Positions 34,680 through 44,305 of a DNA stretch of 64,000 bases are shown piece by piece. The notes under the pieces were generated by a model. It saw only the letters and a list, made by a program, of their open reading frames with translations. It was not told the DNA's origin and made no database searches. The position numbers and the translations under genes are program-made. Numbering within the stretch: the stretch's first letter is position 1; each line of letters opens with the position of its first letter. The DNA comes from JAJPKK01 sp963802745 (GTDB taxonomy: Bacteria > Pseudomonadota > Alphaproteobacteria > Rhizobiales > Xanthobacteraceae). The stretch spans positions 124,001 to 188,000 of the forward strand of contig CAWDKL010000070.1 in NCBI GenBank assembly GCA_963802745.1. Reading direction: 5' to 3'.

Positions 34680-36122
34680 TTAATGCAGCGAGGCGGTGCG
34701 GCGCACGAACCCGGTGGTGGAGACGAACACCACGGCATCGCCGCTGAACCGGTCGGCCGTAATGCCCGGATAGGGGTCGTGTGTGAACGACATCACCACC
34801 ATTGTCTTCGGTTTGCTCATCAGCGACCGCAGTGAGATTTGATCGGGTTCGCCGTGCGGCGTGACGGTCATGGCGTCGGAAAGGCTGGGGGCAAGGATTG
34901 CCGCCCGCAGCCAGGGATCGTCATAGCGCATGCCGGCGCCCGCTACCTGGGCGGGCACTTCAGGTGTTGTGACGGCTGTGACCGAGGCCGTGGCCGCCTG
35001 ACGAACGCTCCCCTTCTTATAGACGACCGTCACGTTCTGAGCCGGCGCGGCGGATTGGTTCAACGGGGCACGTGCCGGTTCGGCGGGGCTTGGCTGAGGC
35101 GCGAACGCCAGGACCCTCGATGGCAGACGGTCCGTCGCGGATCCCCGATCCGGCGACCGCGCGGGGAGGACCGCAGCCGCGAGCGCGGGCGATCGGGCGG
35201 GAGACTGAGCGGCCGGATTGGCGATCGCGACCGCCGCCGCAGGCGCTTGTCGGGACGCCTTGGGCTGGTTTGACGCAGCGTCGGACGTGTCGTTGCCCTT
35301 CTTCGACGCGGCCGCCAGCGCATTCTTTCTTGGCGGTGTTGCCGTCGCCGCCGGTTCGGCCCCCACCGCACGGGCGGCGCCGAGCGAGCTTTGCGATGGC
35401 GGTGAAGAACCGCGTTTGGCGATATCGGCCAAAGCCAGCGCATAACCGGGCAACGGATGGTCGTCGGAGGGCACGTGAACGGTGCGCCCGTTCGGGAACA
35501 CGCGGGCAAGTTCGTCGTGCGACATCCGCGGCCAGTGCCGGACACTGCCGACATCGAGATGCACGAACGGCGATCCGGACGTCGGATAGTATCCGACGCC
35601 GCCGCGCTGCAGGCGCAATCCGGCGTATCGCAGTTCTTCAAGCGATGCGCCCGGAATGTAGAAATCCATGGCCTTGCCAAGGGTATGCTGGCTGAATTCC
35701 GCAACCCCATTGCTGCGCGCCCGCAGCATGGCGTTGGTGGCCGGCGAACGATAGCCGCAAACGACATAAATGGTCTTATCGCCCGCGACTTCCCGCGACA
35801 CTTCCCAGATGACGTCGAAGAGCTGCGGATCCATCTGGATCTCTTCTTCCTTGCGCCAATCGCGCACGAACCAATTAAGCTTTTTCAGCGCCTCCTCATC
35901 ATAACGGCCGTTGCGCTTATAGGTAATGGTAATATCTTCGTTGGTGTGAATATGGTGCAGCGTGAGCGTACGGGTGTCGCCGTCCGCGGCGGCGTTTTGT
36001 AAACTGGTGCCGCCGAGCAATAATAGCGCCGCCGTCAGCAGCGCGCACGAGCCGGTCACCGAAGAGACGGTTATGTTCGACGATTTGCGTGCAATTTTCA
36101 CTGCCCCATCCCATTTTCCCAT
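34680..36122 (-). CDS. DUF882 (MepK/YcbK-like) murein endopeptidase-family protein
   Basis: The protein has about 480 residues. The N-terminal hydrophobic segment (CALLTAALLLLGG) is followed by the DUF882/M15 domain: VVCGYRSPATNAMLRARSNG, SQHTLGKAMDFYIPG and FVHLDVGS. Its His and Asp residues fit the zinc site. Relatives cut peptidoglycan crosslinks. A long Ala/Pro-rich linker and an unassigned C-terminal region follow, which is unusual in length. It lies downstream of an L,D-transpeptidase on the same strand, consistent with wall remodelling. The start at 36122 is a choice among several. Confidence 0.85.
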   Translation of the reverse strand: MGKWDGAVKIARKSSNITVSSVTGSCALLTAALLLLGGTSLQNAAADGDTRTLTLHHIHTNEDITITYKRNGRYDEEALKKLNWFVRDWRKEEEIQMDPQLFDVIWEVSREVAGDKTIYVVCGYRSPATNAMLRARSNGVAEFSQHTLGKAMDFYIPGASLEELRYAGLRLQRGGVGYYPTSGSPFVHLDVGSVRHWPRMSHDELARVFPNGRTVHVPSDDHPLPGYALALADIAKRGSSPPSQSSLGAARAVGAEPAATATPPRKNALAAASKKGNDTSDAASNQPKASRQAPAAAVAIANPAAQSPARSPALAAAVLPARSPDRGSATDRLPSRVLAFAPQPSPAEPARAPLNQSAAPAQNVTVVYKKGSVRQAATASVTAVTTPEVPAQVAGAGMRYDDPWLRAAILAPSLSDAMTVTPHGEPDQISLRSLMSKPKTMVVMSFTHDPYPGITADRFSGDAVVFVSTTGFVRRTASLH

Positions 36123-36516
36123 GCGCTCCCGTCTCCCGGCCAGACGAGCTGACCGGAATTCTGCCGCGAGATGCAGCAGCAAGAGCCGCAACCAAAACTG
36201 CCGGGATCGGTTAAGGCGGATAGCCGCCACTCCGTTCCCCCAACCCACCAAAGAAGCTAGGAACGGAAAATGGCGAAAACAAGCCGGCCCGGAAACACCC
36301 GAGCCGGCTGACTAACCTTATAAGCGGAGATGCTTAATCCGGCCTTTCGAAAGCTGGAGCGCTCCTGCGCATAAGCGCCGAGACAAGCCGGCGGTCTCGT
36401 TGATGTAGCTTTGAGTAGTCGGTCGGGGCCAAGCGTGTGGGGCGCGCGTCTCCCCATCGTCCTTCACGATGGGGAGAAGCTGGGGTGAGGGGGTACGAGC
36501 GCGGACGAAGCCGGCT
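36123..36516. other. Intergenic region between two peptidoglycan genes, with a REP-like copy
   Basis: No gene is supported in these 394 bp. The 36449-36493 stretch is a copy of a hairpin family found elsewhere in the window. Confidence 0.5.
36449..36493. repeat. REP-like hairpin, TTCACG-loop family, copy 1
   Basis: CTCCCCATCGT and ACGATGGGGAG pair around CCTTC, followed by AAGCTGGGGTGAGGGGG. The same stem, TTC-containing loop and GGGTGAGGGG tail occur near 38640, 52920 and 53028. Confidence 0.75.
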
Positions 36517-38445
36517 CTATCGGAACAGGAATCCGAAGAACGAGGTTCGGGCGGGAGGAGGCGGAGGGGCAACCATCCGCATGGCCGTCCGCCGTGGTCC
36601 CGAACTCGCCTCGCGGTGCTCGGCGGGCGTGTCGGCCATACGACGATCTTCGTTCTTGAGCACCGCCAGCAGGCGGGCGTCGCGGCCATAAATGTCGTCT
36701 CGCATCGCCAGATGGCCGGCATCGTCCACATAGGCGGTCTGATAGGTCAGGTGCACCGGGATCGGAGTCGTCAGCTGGATATCCCGCTCGCCGTTTCCAT
36801 ACATGCGGCGGATTCGCTCCGCCGTATAGCCGTCGCGCGGGTTGGAAATGCCGAGCAAAACCTCGGCATATTTATCCGGAAACTGCACCCGCATGCAGCC
36901 ATGGCTGTAGGCGCGCGTGGTGAGCGCGAACAGGTTCTTGTCCGGCGTGTCGTGCTGGTAGACCAGGAACTTGTTGGGAAAATTGAAGCGGATGCGTCCC
37001 AGTGCATTGTTGGCACCCGGCGGCTGCGAGATATGCACCGAACCATCGCGATTATACTCGACCCGAAGTCCCATGCGCTCGAGCACGGTCGGATCCTGCT
37101 GCAGCGCCGGAAGATATTCGTTATGAACGATCGACGGCGGCACGTTCCATGTCGGATTGACGGTGATATATTTCATCGTCTCGCTGAGCAGCGGCGTCGC
37201 TTTCTCGCCCGGCTTGCCGACGACGATGCGCGTCGTCCAGACGGTCGATCCATGATCCACGACCTTGAGCGTATAGTCGGGGATATTCACCATCACATAG
37301 GCTTGACCGAGGTCGCGCGGCAGCCATCGCCAGCGCTCCATATTGGCGATGATGATGTTGGCCTCATGGTCGCGGCGAACGCCGTTCATCGCGTCGATGG
37401 TCGCGTTATTCAGCACTCCGGTCTGCGCCATGTCGCGCTGGCGCTGGAATTTCTTCACCGCCTCGGACAAGGCCTTGTCGAAGGTCGTGTCGCCCGCCGC
37501 GCCGGCAATGCCCAGGCGCTCGCGCACCGCCGGCACCCTTGGATCATTCATCCCGACCTTGACCGGCTGGCCCGCCGGAATCCGGGACCGGCCAGTCAAT
37601 CCCCGCGCGTCGGCAAGCTTGGCCTTAAGCGCTTTGTAGCCGGGGTGTTGCGGGTTGTAGCTGTCGAGCGAGTTCGCCATATCGTCGGTGCTGGCCAACT
37701 GGCCTAAGACCGCTCCGGGTTCGGGGGGAACCTGATCATAAACAATATCGGCGCTCACCCGCGAGTAATGCACCCGGCCAAGCTGCGCGTGGCGCACATA
37801 ACGGAGCAGCGAAGCGGTGAACTTCAACTCGGCTTCCGCCAGCGCGCCCACATCGGTGCTCGTGAAACTCGGCACCGGATAGTCGGCGGGATCAAGTCCG
37901 TCGGCGTCCACACCGGCGAGGAAACTGGCCGCCGCCTTTCCTCGCTTGCTTTGGGCGCCGTTTTCGCTCCACAGCGGCGCGTAACCGCGCGCCGCATAGA
38001 ACGATTCGACCGCCGGCTTGATTTTGCGATCGATCAATTGATCCGCCTTGCCGGAAAACAGATCGCGAATTTTGTCCGCTACCTGCTGGTCCATGGTAAC
38101 CACCGGTGCGGCGGCGGGCATGGGCTCGGCCGGCGCCGCGATTGCCGACGGCGCGAGGTCCTTCACGGCGTCGGCGGCCGTATCGATCGGTGCTGGGGAC
38201 GCGGCTGGGGCCGGTGCCGCGATCGCGGCTGCCGGCTCCTGGACTACCTCGGCGGATGGTGCGGCGGCAGGGGTGGAAACGTCAGCGTTAATACGCGCCG
38301 GCTGGTTCGCCATGCCCTGCGTCGGAACGGTCGCCCCGGCGGCGATCACGGTCGGGGATATCCCCTGGGCCGAAACCGACGTCCCCGCCACGACCACAGC
38401 GATTGCGGTCGTGGCAAACCAAAGCTCGTAGCGAGATAGCCCCAT
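36517..38445 (-). CDS. L,D-transpeptidase with peptidoglycan-binding domain (YcbB-like)
   Basis: The 642-residue protein has an N-terminal signal (LWFATTAIAVVVAGTSVSAQ) and an Ala/Pro-rich linker. A peptidoglycan-binding domain (VKVGMNDPRVPAVRERLG) and the YkuD catalytic domain with AYSHGCMRVQFPDKYAE, catalytic Cys517, follow. Such enzymes make 3-3 crosslinks in peptidoglycan, which are abundant in polar-growing Hyphomicrobiales. It lies upstream of the DUF882 gene with a 394-bp gap. The C-terminus is extended after the catalytic domain. Confidence 0.93.
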   Translation of the reverse strand: MGLSRYELWFATTAIAVVVAGTSVSAQGISPTVIAAGATVPTQGMANQPARINADVSTPAAAPSAEVVQEPAAAIAAPAPAASPAPIDTAADAVKDLAPSAIAAPAEPMPAAAPVVTMDQQVADKIRDLFSGKADQLIDRKIKPAVESFYAARGYAPLWSENGAQSKRGKAAASFLAGVDADGLDPADYPVPSFTSTDVGALAEAELKFTASLLRYVRHAQLGRVHYSRVSADIVYDQVPPEPGAVLGQLASTDDMANSLDSYNPQHPGYKALKAKLADARGLTGRSRIPAGQPVKVGMNDPRVPAVRERLGIAGAAGDTTFDKALSEAVKKFQRQRDMAQTGVLNNATIDAMNGVRRDHEANIIIANMERWRWLPRDLGQAYVMVNIPDYTLKVVDHGSTVWTTRIVVGKPGEKATPLLSETMKYITVNPTWNVPPSIVHNEYLPALQQDPTVLERMGLRVEYNRDGSVHISQPPGANNALGRIRFNFPNKFLVYQHDTPDKNLFALTTRAYSHGCMRVQFPDKYAEVLLGISNPRDGYTAERIRRMYGNGERDIQLTTPIPVHLTYQTAYVDDAGHLAMRDDIYGRDARLLAVLKNEDRRMADTPAEHREASSGPRRTAMRMVAPPPPPARTSFFGFLFR

Positions 38446-38837
38446 ATTTAAGCCCCCATTTACCCTAAGCAGCGATGATTGTCGATTGGTCGCGGTAGGG
38501 CACCTCGAAGTTCATCACCGATGCGAATATTCTAATGCTAGCGTCCAATTGATTATCCAGCACGCACAATATGCGGTGGGTCAACGCTTTTTCGTCTTCC
38601 TGTTGCCGTAGGGCAACGCAGGTTTCTCCCAGCGGGGCCCTGCCCCTCACCTATCCCCCTCCCCACGGCGTGAAGAACGCCCCGGGGAGAGGGACGCGCG
38701 CGGCCCCTTGTTAAGCGAGCGGTCTTGGCTTCAGGGGGCGTCGGCCGGCCGCCACCTGCGTTGCGAGCAACATTTGCCGCCGCGATCACTTGGGCTATGC
38801 AAGATATGGCTTCAATTCATTAAAGAGCGCAAACACC
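38446..38837. other. Divergent intergenic region with REP-like copy
   Basis: These 392 bp separate the L,D-transpeptidase gene from pepF and must hold both promoters. A REP-like copy occupies 38640-38693. No small gene is supported. Confidence 0.5.
38640..38693. repeat. REP-like hairpin, TTCACG-loop family, copy 2
   Basis: The order is GCCCCTCACC, then CCTCCCCACGGCGTGAAGAACGC and CCGGGGAGAGGG. It is the reverse orientation of copy 1, with an imperfect stem. Confidence 0.7.
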
Positions 38838-40721
38838 ATGGCAACCCGATCCGGCACCGCAAAGCGCAATGATCCTTCCGGCCCGGCCCGGCCGGCGAAG
38901 GGAGATTCCAAAGCAACCGTGAAAACGCAGGGGAAAGCGCCCGCCCGCATCGGCGCTTTGCCGGAGTGGGACTTGTCCGGTCTTTATCCCGGCATCGAAT
39001 CGGCCGACGTGCGCGACGACCTGGCCCGTTGCGACACCATGTGCCGGGCTTTTGCGGAACAGTATCGCGGTAAGCTTGCCGCGCTCGCGGGCGGTCCCAA
39101 GGGCGGCAAGGCGCTGGCGGCCGCCATCCGGGAATTCGAAGCGATCGACGATCTCATCGGCCGCATTGCATCATACGCGCAGCTCGTTCACAGCGGCGAC
39201 ACCACCGATCCGGTGCGCAGCAAATTCTACGGCGACGTGCAGGACCGCATCACCGCGGCGTCAACGCATCTCCTGTTCTTCCCGCTCGAACTGAACCGGA
39301 TCGACGACAAGGTGCTGGCGGACGCGATGGCCGACCCGGCGCTTGCGCATTACCGGCCATGGATCGAGGATGTCCGCAAGGAAAAGCCCTACCAGCTTGA
39401 GGATCGTGTCGAAGAGCTGTTCCATGAGAAATCCGTCACCGGGCCTTCCGCTTGGAACCGGCTGTTCGACGACACCATCGCGGCGTTACGCTTCAAGGTC
39501 GGCGGCAAGAAGCTGCCGCTGGAGCCGACCCTCAATCTGCTGCAGGACCGTGACGGCAAAACCCGCAAGGCGGCAGCCGTGGCGCTGGGCCGTACGTTCA
39601 CCCAGCACCTGAACACCTTTACGCTGATCACCAATACGCTTGCCAAGGATAAGGAAATCTCCGACCGCTGGCGTGGCTTCAAGGATATCGCCGACGCGCG
39701 CCATCTCGCCAACCGGGTCGAGCCGGAGGTGGTCGACGCGCTGGTGAGCGCGGTGCGCGACGCCTATCCGCGGCTGTCGCACCGCTACTACGCCCTCAAA
39801 GCGCAATGGTTCGGCAAGAAGAAGCTAGCCTTTTGGGATCGCAACGCGCCGCTTCCGGACGTAACCACGCGCGCGATTCCCTGGCAGGAGGCAAAGGATA
39901 CAGTGCTTGGGGCCTATGGGGAATTTTCCCCCGCGATGGCGAGCATCGCCGAGCGTTTCTTCGCCGAGCGCTGGATCGACGCCCCGGTGCGGCCCGGTAA
40001 AGCGCCGGGCGCGTTTTCACACCCGACGGTACCATCGGCGCATCCGTTCATCCTGCTCAACTACCAGGGCAAGCCGCGCGACGTGATGACGCTCGCCCAC
40101 GAGCTCGGTCACGGCGTCCACCAGGTGCTGGCGGCGCCGAACGGTGCCCTGATGGCTCCGACGCCGCTGACGCTGGCCGAAACCGCGAGCGTGTTCGGCG
40201 AGATGCTGACTTTCCGCCGCCTCCTCGCCACCACCAAGGGCAAGGCCCGCAAGGCCATGCTGGCCTCGAAGGTCGAGGACATGATCAATACCGTGGTGCG
40301 GCAGATCGCGTTCTACACCTTCGAGCGCAAGGTCCACGGCGAACGCCGCAAGGGTGAATTAACGGCGGAACGGCTGTGCGAACTCTGGCTGGAGGTGCAG
40401 CGCGAGAGTCTCGGGCCCGCGATCGACCTCAAGGCCGGCTACGAATCGTTCTGGGTCTATATCGGGCACTTCATTCATGCGCCGTTCTACGTCTATGCCT
40501 ATGCGTTCGGGGACTGCCTGGTGAACGCGCTCTACGCGGTCTACGAAAACGCCCATGAGGGCTTCGCCGAGCGCTATCTCGCCATGCTCGCGGCCGGCGG
40601 CACCAAGCACCATGCGGAGCTGCTAAAGCCGTTCGGGCTCGATGCCCGCGACCCGGCCTTCTGGCAGGGCGGCCTCGGGATGATCGAGGGCATGATCGCG
40701 GAGCTGGAGGGGCTATCGTAG
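38838..40721 (+). CDS. pepF: M3-family oligoendopeptidase PepF
   Basis: The 627-residue zinc peptidase has the M3 signature LAHELGHGVHQ (HExxH with a third ligand at ETASVFGEML). The N-terminal helical domain (PEWDLSGLYPG) is typical of PepF/M3B enzymes. It cleaves short peptides in the cytoplasm. The ATG at 38838 is chosen because the upstream frame is divergent promoter DNA. It begins with a basic low-complexity extension of about 45 residues before the conserved core. Confidence 0.94.
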   Translation: MATRSGTAKRNDPSGPARPAKGDSKATVKTQGKAPARIGALPEWDLSGLYPGIESADVRDDLARCDTMCRAFAEQYRGKLAALAGGPKGGKALAAAIREFEAIDDLIGRIASYAQLVHSGDTTDPVRSKFYGDVQDRITAASTHLLFFPLELNRIDDKVLADAMADPALAHYRPWIEDVRKEKPYQLEDRVEELFHEKSVTGPSAWNRLFDDTIAALRFKVGGKKLPLEPTLNLLQDRDGKTRKAAAVALGRTFTQHLNTFTLITNTLAKDKEISDRWRGFKDIADARHLANRVEPEVVDALVSAVRDAYPRLSHRYYALKAQWFGKKKLAFWDRNAPLPDVTTRAIPWQEAKDTVLGAYGEFSPAMASIAERFFAERWIDAPVRPGKAPGAFSHPTVPSAHPFILLNYQGKPRDVMTLAHELGHGVHQVLAAPNGALMAPTPLTLAETASVFGEMLTFRRLLATTKGKARKAMLASKVEDMINTVVRQIAFYTFERKVHGERRKGELTAERLCELWLEVQRESLGPAIDLKAGYESFWVYIGHFIHAPFYVYAYAFGDCLVNALYAVYENAHEGFAERYLAMLAAGGTKHHAELLKPFGLDARDPAFWQGGLGMIEGMIAELEGLS

Positions 40722-40735
40722 GGTGCAAAATAAGT

Positions 40736-40755
40736 GCTGGCGCCATGACGCCAGC
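40736..40755. terminator. Hairpin between convergent pepF and fumarase genes
   Basis: GCTGGCG and CGCCAGC pair around CCATGA, just after the pepF stop. A second weaker stem (AGGATGG...CCATCCT) follows near 40767-40796. No T run is present, so the terminator role is inferred from position. Confidence 0.5.
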
Positions 40756-40824
40756 CCAAGCCTGTAGGATGGCTTTCACCACGCTACCATCCTGCAGACG
40801 CGGCAACAGGCGCCCCGCGCCTTC

Positions 40825-42477
40825 CTACCCCAAATTTAGCTCCTTGAAAAAATCATTCCCTTTGTCGTCGATCACGATGAAGGCCGGGAAATCTTTTACC
40901 TCGATGCGCCAGATCGCCTCCATGCCGAGTTCGGGATATTCCACCACCTCGACCTTCTTGATGCAGTGTTCGGCGAGGTTCGCGGCCGCGCCGCCGATGG
41001 AGGCGAGATAGAAGCCGCCGTGCTTCCGGCAGGCCTCGCGCACCTGCGGCGAGCGGTTGCCCTTGGCGACCGAGATCATCGAGCCGCCGGCCGCCTGGAA
41101 ATCGTGGACGAAGGAATCCATCCTTCCCGCCGTGGTCGGCCCGAACGCGCCGGACGCATAGCCGGCGGGGGTTTTGGCGGGACCGGCGTAATAGACCGGA
41201 TGGTCCTTAAAGTAGTCGGGCAGCGCTTCTCCCCGTTCCAGCCGCTCGCGCAGCTTGGCGTGGGCGAGATCGCGCGCCACGATCATCGAGCCGGTGAGGG
41301 AAAGCCGGGTCTTGATCGGATAGCGCGACAGGGTGGCGAGAATGTCTCGCATCGGCCGGTTGAGGTCGATCTGCACCACCTCGCCGCCGAGCTTGCTCTC
41401 GTCGATATCCGGCAAATATTGCGCCGGATTGTGCTCGAGTTCCTCAAGATACACGCCGTCGCGGGTGATCTTGCCCATGGCCTGGCGGTCGGCCGAACAC
41501 GACACGCCGAGTCCGATCGGCAGCGAGGCGCCATGGCGCGGCAGGCGAATGACCCGAACATCGTGACAAAAATATTTGCCGCCGAACTGCGCCCCAACGC
41601 CGAGCGACTGCGTCATCTTGAGCACCTCCTGCTCCATGGCGATATCCCGGAAGGCGTGGCCGTCCTCCGAGCCTTGGGTGGGGAGGTTGTCGTAATATTT
41701 GGTCGAGGCGAGCTTGACCGTCTTCATCGTCAGTTCGGCCGAAGTGCCACCGATCGCGATGGCAAGGTGATAGGGCGGACAGGCGGCGGTGCCGAGCGTC
41801 AGCACCTTTTCCTTCAGGAACGCCGCCATGCGATCGTGGGTCAGGATCGACGGCATCGCCTGGAACAGGAACGCTTTGTTGGCCGAACCGCCGCCCTTGG
41901 CGATGAATAACAGCTTGTAGGCGGACCCCGCATCACGCTCGCCTTCGGCATAAATCTCGACCTGCGCCGGCATGTTATTCTTGGTATTTTTCTCCTCGAA
42001 CATGGAGAGCGGCGCGAGTTGCGAATAGCGCAGGTTCTTTTTCACATAAGCGTCGCGGGCGCCCTGGGCGAGCGCCGCTTCATCGTCGCCCGCGGTCCAG
42101 ATCAGCCGCCCCTTCTTGCCCATGATGATGGCGGTTCCGGTATCCTGGCACATGGGCAGCACGCCGCCGGCCGCGATATTGGCGTTCTTGAGGAAGTCAT
42201 AGGCAACGAACTTGTCGTTGTCGGAGGCCTGCGGGTCATCGAGGATGGCGCGCAGCTGTTGGAGATGCGCCGGCCGCAGCAGGTGGTTGATGTCGGTGAA
42301 CGCGGCCTCGGAGAGCGCGCGCAGCGCCTCGCCGGCGACCACTACCACCTCCTCGCCCAAAACGGTCTCCACCCGCACGCCGTCGGACGTGATCTTGCGA
42401 TAGGGCGTGGTGTCCGGGCCGAGCGGGAACAGCGGGGTGTGATGATAAGCAGGTGGCAGGTTGGCGGGCGCATTCAT
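40825..42477 (-). CDS. fumA: Class I fumarate hydratase
   Basis: The 550-residue enzyme interconverts fumarate and malate in the citric acid cycle. It is the oxygen-sensitive iron-sulfur type, with cluster cysteines in LPMCQDTG, KYFCHDVR and GVSCSADR. Both the N-terminal (alpha) and C-terminal (beta) domains are present in one chain, as in FumA/FumB. The start MNAPANLPPAYHHTPLFPLG matches relatives. It is convergent with pepF. Confidence 0.94.
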   Translation of the reverse strand: MNAPANLPPAYHHTPLFPLGPDTTPYRKITSDGVRVETVLGEEVVVVAGEALRALSEAAFTDINHLLRPAHLQQLRAILDDPQASDNDKFVAYDFLKNANIAAGGVLPMCQDTGTAIIMGKKGRLIWTAGDDEAALAQGARDAYVKKNLRYSQLAPLSMFEEKNTKNNMPAQVEIYAEGERDAGSAYKLLFIAKGGGSANKAFLFQAMPSILTHDRMAAFLKEKVLTLGTAACPPYHLAIAIGGTSAELTMKTVKLASTKYYDNLPTQGSEDGHAFRDIAMEQEVLKMTQSLGVGAQFGGKYFCHDVRVIRLPRHGASLPIGLGVSCSADRQAMGKITRDGVYLEELEHNPAQYLPDIDESKLGGEVVQIDLNRPMRDILATLSRYPIKTRLSLTGSMIVARDLAHAKLRERLERGEALPDYFKDHPVYYAGPAKTPAGYASGAFGPTTAGRMDSFVHDFQAAGGSMISVAKGNRSPQVREACRKHGGFYLASIGGAAANLAEHCIKKVEVVEYPELGMEAIWRIEVKDFPAFIVIDDKGNDFFKELNLG

Positions 42478-42937
42478 GGGTCTGGTCCTGTGCGGTCAAG
42501 CGGGAGGATCGGAAGGCTCATGTCGCAACAATGAGCCCCAAATTGCAAATCTGTTTGGTTGTTGGGGCTGTTTGGAAACCTGCCGCGCGACTAGGGCCAT
42601 AGCGCCAACGCTTTCTGATTCGGATTCGCGGTGCCCGAGCGCATGCAGGCGCCGTCGGTCGGCCGTGCGGCGGCGACTCTTCCTGCGTTTTTAGGCATCA
42701 CGGCAATGGCTATGGTATTTAAAGACCTAAATCTCCATAGCTGTGCTTCGTGGCTCCCACGTTATTACAATTAAAGATAGTAAATATTTATAAGAACTCC
42801 CTCTAGCTGCTTTAGCTATGGGAATGCTATAGAAATAAAATTTGAATGTACTTCGACATTAATTTAAGATATCCAAGTTATTCTAAGGTGATGCAACCGC
42901 GGTGGTTGTATCCACAATCTCAAGTGAGGGTCCTGTC
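42478..42937. other. Divergent intergenic region with a strongly AT-rich core
   Basis: In a window that is otherwise GC-rich, about 42711-42895 is dominated by A and T, with runs such as TAAATATTTATAAG. It contains no credible coding frame. It lies just upstream of a small secreted-protein gene and may hold its promoter or a silencing region. Confidence 0.5.
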
Positions 42938-43201
42938 ATGAACAAGCTGACAATCGCTGCCGTGGCCATCGCCTGCGGCGCCGTGCTGGCATCCGCTCCC
43001 GTACGCGCCGAGACGAGCCGGGGCGGCCCGACCCACATCGGCAATAAATGCTTCACGCATTGGGCCGGGGAGGCGAAGGATGGTCGTTTCGGCGCTTGGG
43101 GAGATTGCCCCGCGGCCGCCAGCACCGCTTCGGCGACCACGACCCCTGCGGCATCGGCCGCACGTGTCCGCCGCCCGGCGGTGACGCAATCGTCCCGTTA
43201 G
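42938..43201 (+). CDS. Small secreted protein of unknown function
   Basis: The 87-residue protein has a signal peptide (LTIAAVAIACGAVLASAPVRAE) and a short mature part with two cysteines (IGNKCFTHW and FGAWGDCPAAA). A low-complexity Ala/Thr tail ending in basic residues follows. GAGGGTCCTGTC precedes the ATG. I do not recognise the family. Its promoter lies in the AT-rich tract. Confidence 0.65.
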   Translation: MNKLTIAAVAIACGAVLASAPVRAETSRGGPTHIGNKCFTHWAGEAKDGRFGAWGDCPAAASTASATTTPAASAARVRRPAVTQSSR

Positions 43202-43477
43202 CGGGGCTGCAAAAGCGCGATTCGGTGAAGCCGATCATGGCGGTGACGCTGACGGTTTAACGATGCGGCGGGGTCGCGACTGCGCGCTCCGGCCGTGCCT
43301 CGGGTCCTCCTTCGGCGCCCTGCGAAGCGCGAATGTCGTTAAGGCGTTTTAGCGAGTTGAGAAGGCACCTTGGTCTCGCATCACGGCGGCCTTGTTCGAG
43401 AAGGCGGGGGGCGTTGGCGTTCGTTGTCGTGAAGAGGCCAGTCTGAAGGTCCAAAACCGCGATCCATTGAGGATGCG

Positions 43478-43975
43478 ATGACCGAGTTGCGGCACATGAA
43501 GATGAAAATCGGGGACGCCGAGTTCGAGGCCGACGTGGCCGAGGACCGGGTCAAGCCGATGTACGATCAGTTTCTTGTCATGCTCGAACACCGGGACCAC
43601 CCCGCGGTTCGCACCGATGGCGCCGATGCGCCACCCAAAATACGCGATCAGGCTTCGCTGCAGCAAATTTTCGAAATCCGGCCCGATGGCACCGTCGTAT
43701 TGAAGCTGCTACCGAAGGGGCCGGATAAAGAGGCCGACGCCATGCTGCTCCTGCTTTACGGATTCTATCTGCTCAAAAACGAAGAATGCGTGCTGGCGAC
43801 CCACCTGTTTCGGGCCGCCGAACAATCCGGCGTCTCGCTCCGCCGCCCCGCCAACGAATATGTCAGAAATGGCCGCTTCGTGGTTCGCAACGGACAGCGC
43901 AAGGGCAGCAATTATGCGCTGAACAGCCAGGGGCTGGCGATGGCGCAGGAGATCGCCGCTCAGCTCATGGGCTAG
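43478..43975 (+). CDS. Conserved hypothetical protein
   Basis: The 165-residue protein has a charged N-terminal half (MKIGDAEFEADVAEDRVKPMYDQFLVML) and a C-terminal half with a helical region (ADAMLLLLYGFYLLKNEE) and a basic ending (FVVRNGQRKGSNYALNSQGLAMAQEIA). The latter resembles a winged-helix wing plus helix. It has no signal peptide, so it is probably cytoplasmic. No function is assigned. It stands alone between convergent and tandem neighbours. Confidence 0.7.
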   Translation: MTELRHMKMKIGDAEFEADVAEDRVKPMYDQFLVMLEHRDHPAVRTDGADAPPKIRDQASLQQIFEIRPDGTVVLKLLPKGPDKEADAMLLLLYGFYLLKNEECVLATHLFRAAEQSGVSLRRPANEYVRNGRFVVRNGQRKGSNYALNSQGLAMAQEIAAQLMG

Positions 43976-44005
43976 CGACAGCGCGGTCGGGCGCCGGCGC
44001 CTGGC

Positions 44006-44305
44006 TTATCTCTTTGGCGGATGATTTACCCCGATACTCTCTACCCAACCGGGGCCGTAGATGCGCCGCAATTCGTTATTCTCAAGCTTTCCGTTGTGGT
44101 TGACATCAAGATAGTTGAACCCGCGTCCCGTCGGGTCCCTGTGGCCCAGGAATTGCGCATACTCTTCCCTGGATACCGTGCCGTTCTTGTTGGTATCCAT
44201 CCGGCTCAGCATGTGGTTCGAGCCCGAGGTTGTCGCCCCTGCGTGGCATGGCGCTCCGGTAATGACGGTCGCGACAACGGCGGCCATGGCGCGCATGATC
44301 CGCAT
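44006..44305 (-). CDS. Small secreted EF-hand protein
   Basis: The 99-residue protein has a signal peptide (AMAAVVATVITGAPCHAGA) and two EF-hand loops, DTNKNGTVSREEY and DVNHNGKLENNEL. The start at 44305 follows AGGAGG at good spacing, so the longer upstream frame is rejected. It is probably a periplasmic calcium-binding protein, related in design to the four-loop protein at 4455. It converges with the 43478 gene. Confidence 0.8.
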   Translation of the reverse strand: MRIMRAMAAVVATVITGAPCHAGATTSGSNHMLSRMDTNKNGTVSREEYAQFLGHRDPTGRGFNYLDVNHNGKLENNELRRIYGPGWVESIGVNHPPKR

